A DNA stretch of 9,104 nucleotides from positions 1 through 9,104 of the forward strand of contig JALXCE010000014.1 of the NCBI GenBank assembly GCA_026991055.1, in the 5' to 3' direction. The first letter of the stretch is position 1. Every line of letters starts with the position of its first letter. The stretch comes from Caldifarciminota bacterium (lineage in GTDB: Bacteria > Hydrothermota > Hydrothermia > B15-G9 > WFZT01). The translations under genes and the position numbers were made by a program. This document shows positions 6,631-9,104 of the stretch, one piece after another. Under the pieces are notes generated by a model. It saw only the letters and a program-made list of their open reading frames with translations. It was not told the origin of the DNA and did not search any database.

Positions 6631-6665
6631 CGCCTCTTCCACGCACTTTGTGCGTGGAAGAGGTG
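6631..6665. repeat. Hairpin H3: about 16-bp stem, TTT loop, same apex as H2
   Basis: Arms 6633-6646 and 6650-6663 are perfectly complementary; a G-T and a C-G pair extend them to 6631 and 6665. The apex CCACGCAC-TTT-GTGCGTGG (6639-6657) is the exact reverse complement of the H2 apex. Farther out the two sides stay partly complementary with gaps (AAG-GGG-CATT), like a decayed longer palindrome. It lies between two divergent genes, so it terminates neither. Confidence 0.85.
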
Positions 6666-6684
6666 ATAAGTGGGTGCATTCACT

Positions 6685-6723
6685 TTAAAAATCAAATAAC
6701 TCATGGAATATTCCCGAACTGGC
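6685..6723 (+). repeat. Right-flank conserved boxes of H3
   Basis: TTAAAAATCAAA (6685-6696) and CGAACTGGC (6715-6723) match the H2 boxes at nearly the same distance from the hairpin apex. TCAAT and the ABC-operon -35 follow directly. GAATATTC before the second box also resembles the sequence just outside the left arm of H2 read on the minus strand. Confidence 0.65.
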
Positions 6724-6733
6724 ACCCCTCAAT

Positions 6734-6761
6734 TTGACAGTTAGTTTGGGGCGGATATAAT
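6734..6761 (+). promoter_or_regulatory. Perfect-consensus sigma70 promoter for the ABC operon
   Basis: TTGACA (6734-6739), 16-bp spacer, TATAAT (6756-6761). A start near 6768 gives a leader of about 28 nt ending in GGGGGA before the ATG. Both hexamers match consensus exactly, so strong, largely constitutive expression is expected unless it is repressed. Confidence 0.85.
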
Positions 6762-6795
6762 TTTTTATTCCAATCCATTTCCCGGGGGAATTGCA

Positions 6796-7737
6796 ATGAT
6801 CGAGGTTAGAAATATTGTGAAGCACTATGGTTTTGTCAAAGCCCTCGATGATGTGAGCTTTGAGGTGAAAAAAGGCGAAATAGTGGGATTTCTTGGACCC
6901 AACGGCGCCGGGAAAACCACCACCATGCGAATCATCACAGGCTACCTCTATCCAGACTCAGGAGATGTGAGAGTAAAAGGAGTGAGTGTGCTTGAGGAGC
7001 CCCTGGAGGTCAAGAGAAATATCGGATACCTGCCCGAGGACAATCCGCTCTACTACGACATGGAAGTTATGGAGTACCTTGAATTCATAGGGGAAGCCCG
7101 GGGACTAAAAAAGCACAAACTGAAATCCGAGATAGACAGAGTAATCAATACCGTGGACATCAGCCACGTTGTTTATCGCCCTATTGGTGAGCTTTCCAAG
7201 GGGTACAAGCAGAGGGTGGGACTCGCCCAGGCACTTCTTCACGATCCCGAAATCCTCATCCTTGATGAGCCCACCACAGGACTCGATCCCACTCAAATCG
7301 TGGAAATCAGAAGCCTGATAAAGGAACTCGGAAAGGAGAAGACCTTGATCATATCCACCCATATCCTTCCGGAGGCTGCTGCAACCTCGACACGAATACT
7401 GATTATAAACAAAGGAAAAATCGTTGCTTCTGGTTCACCTGAAGAGCTTACAGCCATGGCCCGTGGAGGTGCCACAATTCATGTAATTTTCCGCGATCAC
7501 GAAGAAGCCATTAGTTCGGTCCTCTCAAGCGTGGAGTGGATTGATAATTTCACTTCAAAGAAATCTACCAACGAGGAAGTGGAATTTATCATCAAACCCA
7601 GAGGCGAAGAGGATATTCGAGAAAAGCTCTACATGCTCGCAAAGACCAACGACTGGATTCTACTCGAGATGTGGCGCGAGAAGGCAACTCTCGAAGATGT
7701 GTTCCTCTCTCTCATAACCGAGGAGGTGCCATCATGA
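6796..7737 (+). CDS. ABC transporter ATP-binding protein, GldA-like
   Basis: The ATPase subunit of an ABC-2 type exporter, 313 aa. Walker A is GPNGAGKT (34-41), the signature is LSKGYKQR (133-140, the LSKGY form usual in the GldA/CcmA/NatA branch), Walker B is ILILDEP (153-159), the D-loop is TGLD and the H-loop histidine is H189. A roughly 80-residue C-terminal extension after about 230 is typical of this branch. The nearest look-alike is GldA of the GldA-GldF-GldG set, first described in gliding Bacteroidota but common in non-gliding bacteria; the cargo is unknown. The start is supported by GGGGGA six to seven bases upstream and by the promoter. The stop overlaps the permease start (ATGA). 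Confidence 0.93.
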   Translation: MIEVRNIVKHYGFVKALDDVSFEVKKGEIVGFLGPNGAGKTTTMRIITGYLYPDSGDVRVKGVSVLEEPLEVKRNIGYLPEDNPLYYDMEVMEYLEFIGEARGLKKHKLKSEIDRVINTVDISHVVYRPIGELSKGYKQRVGLAQALLHDPEILILDEPTTGLDPTQIVEIRSLIKELGKEKTLIISTHILPEAAATSTRILIINKGKIVASGSPEELTAMARGGATIHVIFRDHEEAISSVLSSVEWIDNFTSKKSTNEEVEFIIKPRGEEDIREKLYMLAKTNDWILLEMWREKATLEDVFLSLITEEVPS

Positions 7738-8435
7738 GCGCTGTGATTAAGAAAGAGCTCAAATCCTATTACAACTCAACTATGGGTTACATTATTACCG
7801 TCGTCTTTCTTGGCCTGACCTCATGGTTGTTTTTCAAAACCTTTTTCCTCTACGGTGAGGCATCTATGAGGGGGTATTTTAATATGCTCCCTGTAATTTT
7901 TATGCTCTTTATCCCCGCAATCACCATGAGACAGTGGGCAGAGGAGAGAAAGCTTGGCACTATTGAGGTTCTCTTTACACTGCCACTCAAAGACACGGAT
8001 ATTTTGCTTGGCAAATTTTTTGCCTCATACATATTTTTACTTGTAATGCTTGCACTCACCATCACAGTCCCTTTGTCCATCGCCCTTGTGGGTAGTCCGG
8101 ACCCTGGGGAAATCGTTTCAGGCTACTTTGGTGCAATTTTATTGGGTGGCGCTTACCTTTCTATAGGTCTCTTTGCATCAAGCCTGACGTCCAGCCAGAT
8201 TGTGGCCTTCATCCTTGGACTTATCTTCAGCTTCGCCCTCTTCATTGTAGGTGAAACCTTCGTTACGGTCACGCTTCCGCCATCAATTGCCCCTCTGGTC
8301 AGATATTTCGGGCTGGGATACCATTTCGACTCCATTGCACGCGGCGTAATTGACCTGAGGGATCTCACTTACTACCTCGCGGTTATGGTCGTATTTCTCT
8401 ACCTCACATACATCGTGATAAAGGAGAGGAGATAA
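7734..8435 (+). CDS. ABC-2 type permease, GldF-like
   Basis: A 233-aa membrane protein with about six hydrophobic segments (near 17-38, 48-64, 96-119, 129-150, 153-173 and 211-229). After segment 2 it has the conserved cytoplasmic stretch EERKLGTIEVLFTLPL (70-85), typical of ABC-2 permeases of the NatB/GldF group. I chose ATG 7734 because it overlaps the ATPase stop as ATGA and has GAGGAGGTG just before it; the in-frame ATG at 7671 would add 21 residues encoded inside the ATPase gene and resembling no membrane protein. It presumably dimerises in the inner membrane and pairs with the ATPase. The next gene starts one base after its stop. Confidence 0.92.
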   Translation: MSAVIKKELKSYYNSTMGYIITVVFLGLTSWLFFKTFFLYGEASMRGYFNMLPVIFMLFIPAITMRQWAEERKLGTIEVLFTLPLKDTDILLGKFFASYIFLLVMLALTITVPLSIALVGSPDPGEIVSGYFGAILLGGAYLSIGLFASSLTSSQIVAFILGLIFSFALFIVGETFVTVTLPPSIAPLVRYFGLGYHFDSIARGVIDLRDLTYYLAVMVVFLYLTYIVIKERR

Positions 8436-8436
8436 A

Positions 8437-9104
8437 ATGAAACGCAAAGACACCCTGAAAGAGGTTCTGAGCCTTGTGCTAATTGTGGTTATCATGGTCG
8501 TCCTGAACTTCATCTTTACCCGTGTCCTCGTGCGAGTGGACCTCACTCAAAACAAGATATATTCTCTATCTGATGCTTCCAAAAAGGCTGTTGAAAACCT
8601 GAATGACATCATGATAGTAAAGGTTTATATGAGCGAGAAACTCCCTCCCACACTCATGCCAATCAGAGAAAGAGTTGCAGACCTACTCGACGAGTACAGG
8701 GCTTATTCCCACGGAAATTTGAGAATCGAATTTATTGACCCGGCAAAGGATAAGAAGGTTCAGGACGAAGTGAGAATGCTCGGAATTCCGGCTGTCGAGA
8801 TGAATATACTGCAAAAGGACAGACTTCAGGTGGTGAAAGGATACCTTGGACTTGCCATTTTCTATCTAAACAAGCACGAAGTGATTCCTGTAATTCAAAG
8901 CACTGATGACCTGGAATACCAGATCACATCGAGGATTTTGAAACTAACCCAAAACAGAGAGCGCGTGGTGGGCTTCTTAGTAAAAGGTGGTGACCATGAC
9001 CTCAATGGAGATTATGAAACTCTGAGAAAGAGAGTCGCAGATGAATTCAAAATCGTGGAGATCGATTCAACTATCCCGGATTCACTTGATGTGCTTGTCG
9101 TTGC
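8437..9104 (+). CDS. GldG-like ABC auxiliary protein (3' partial)
   Basis: An open frame from ATG 8437 to the window end (222 codons), one base after the permease stop and preceded by GGAGAGGAG. An N-terminal membrane anchor (about residues 11-31) is followed by DLTQNKIYSLSDASKK (35-50), the hallmark start of the GldG / ABC-type uncharacterised transport auxiliary family, and then a thioredoxin-like region with FIDPAKDKKVQDE (99-111). In the family the soluble part faces outside the membrane and a C-terminal transmembrane segment closes the protein; that end is missing here. Its function is unknown beyond accompanying the GldA/GldF pair. Confidence 0.88.
   Translation, partial: MKRKDTLKEVLSLVLIVVIMVVLNFIFTRVLVRVDLTQNKIYSLSDASKKAVENLNDIMIVKVYMSEKLPPTLMPIRERVADLLDEYRAYSHGNLRIEFIDPAKDKKVQDEVRMLGIPAVEMNILQKDRLQVVKGYLGLAIFYLNKHEVIPVIQSTDDLEYQITSRILKLTQNRERVVGFLVKGGDHDLNGDYETLRKRVADEFKIVEIDSTIPDSLDVLVV

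Noticed and set aside
7671..7733. Upstream in-frame ATG for the permease
   Set aside because: It adds 21 residues read inside the ATPase gene; the ATGA overlap with GAGGAGGTG gives a far better start.

Overview
The window is bacterial, with moderate base composition, clear Shine-Dalgarno sites and sigma70-type promoters. A secreted protein with a type IX-like C-terminal sorting tail, a GldA/GldF/GldG-type ABC operon and a NarI-HdrD fusion redox protein together suggest an FCB-group or WOR-3/Cloacimonadota/Marinimicrobia-like lineage, perhaps thermophilic or anaerobic. That placement is inference; no rRNA or marker gene is present.

Layout. (1) Positions 1-1514, plus strand: the 3' part of a secreted AttH/CrtC-like lipocalin protein with a fibronectin-III-like segment and a sorting tail. 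(2) 1515-1626: convergent intergenic region with a perfect 20-bp stem hairpin and a 13-bp inverted repeat that starts just after both stop codons. (3) 1627-5689, minus strand: biotin carboxylase, then a biotin carboxyl carrier protein (20-bp overlap), then, 78 bp further on, a membrane FeS oxidoreductase of the EtfAB:quinone oxidoreductase type. A perfect TetR-type palindrome lies just before the last gene. Together these suggest acyl-CoA carboxylation coupled to acyl-CoA dehydrogenation, but no carboxyltransferase is in view. The biotin carboxylase promoter predicts a leaderless mRNA. (4) 5690-6127: a 30-bp perfect hairpin, non-coding sequence and a possible 49-codon ORF. (5) 6128-6502, minus: an unrecognised helical 124-aa protein with its own promoter. 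(6) 6503-6795: divergent intergenic region with a third hairpin and a perfect-consensus promoter. (7) 6796-9104, plus: ABC ATPase, permease and an auxiliary periplasmic-type protein (GldA-, GldF-, GldG-like), tightly coupled; the last runs off the window.

The most unusual content is a family of intergenic palindromes. Two (5748-5810 and 6631-6665) share an identical 19-bp apex in opposite orientations, their outer stems differ in sequence yet still pair, and both carry the same boxes at the same distance to the right. A third (1516-1558) shares the inner CGCAC/GTGCG core. They lie in tandem, divergent and convergent intergenic positions, so at least one cannot be a terminator. They look like a dispersed repeat family, possibly carrying or sitting beside promoters.
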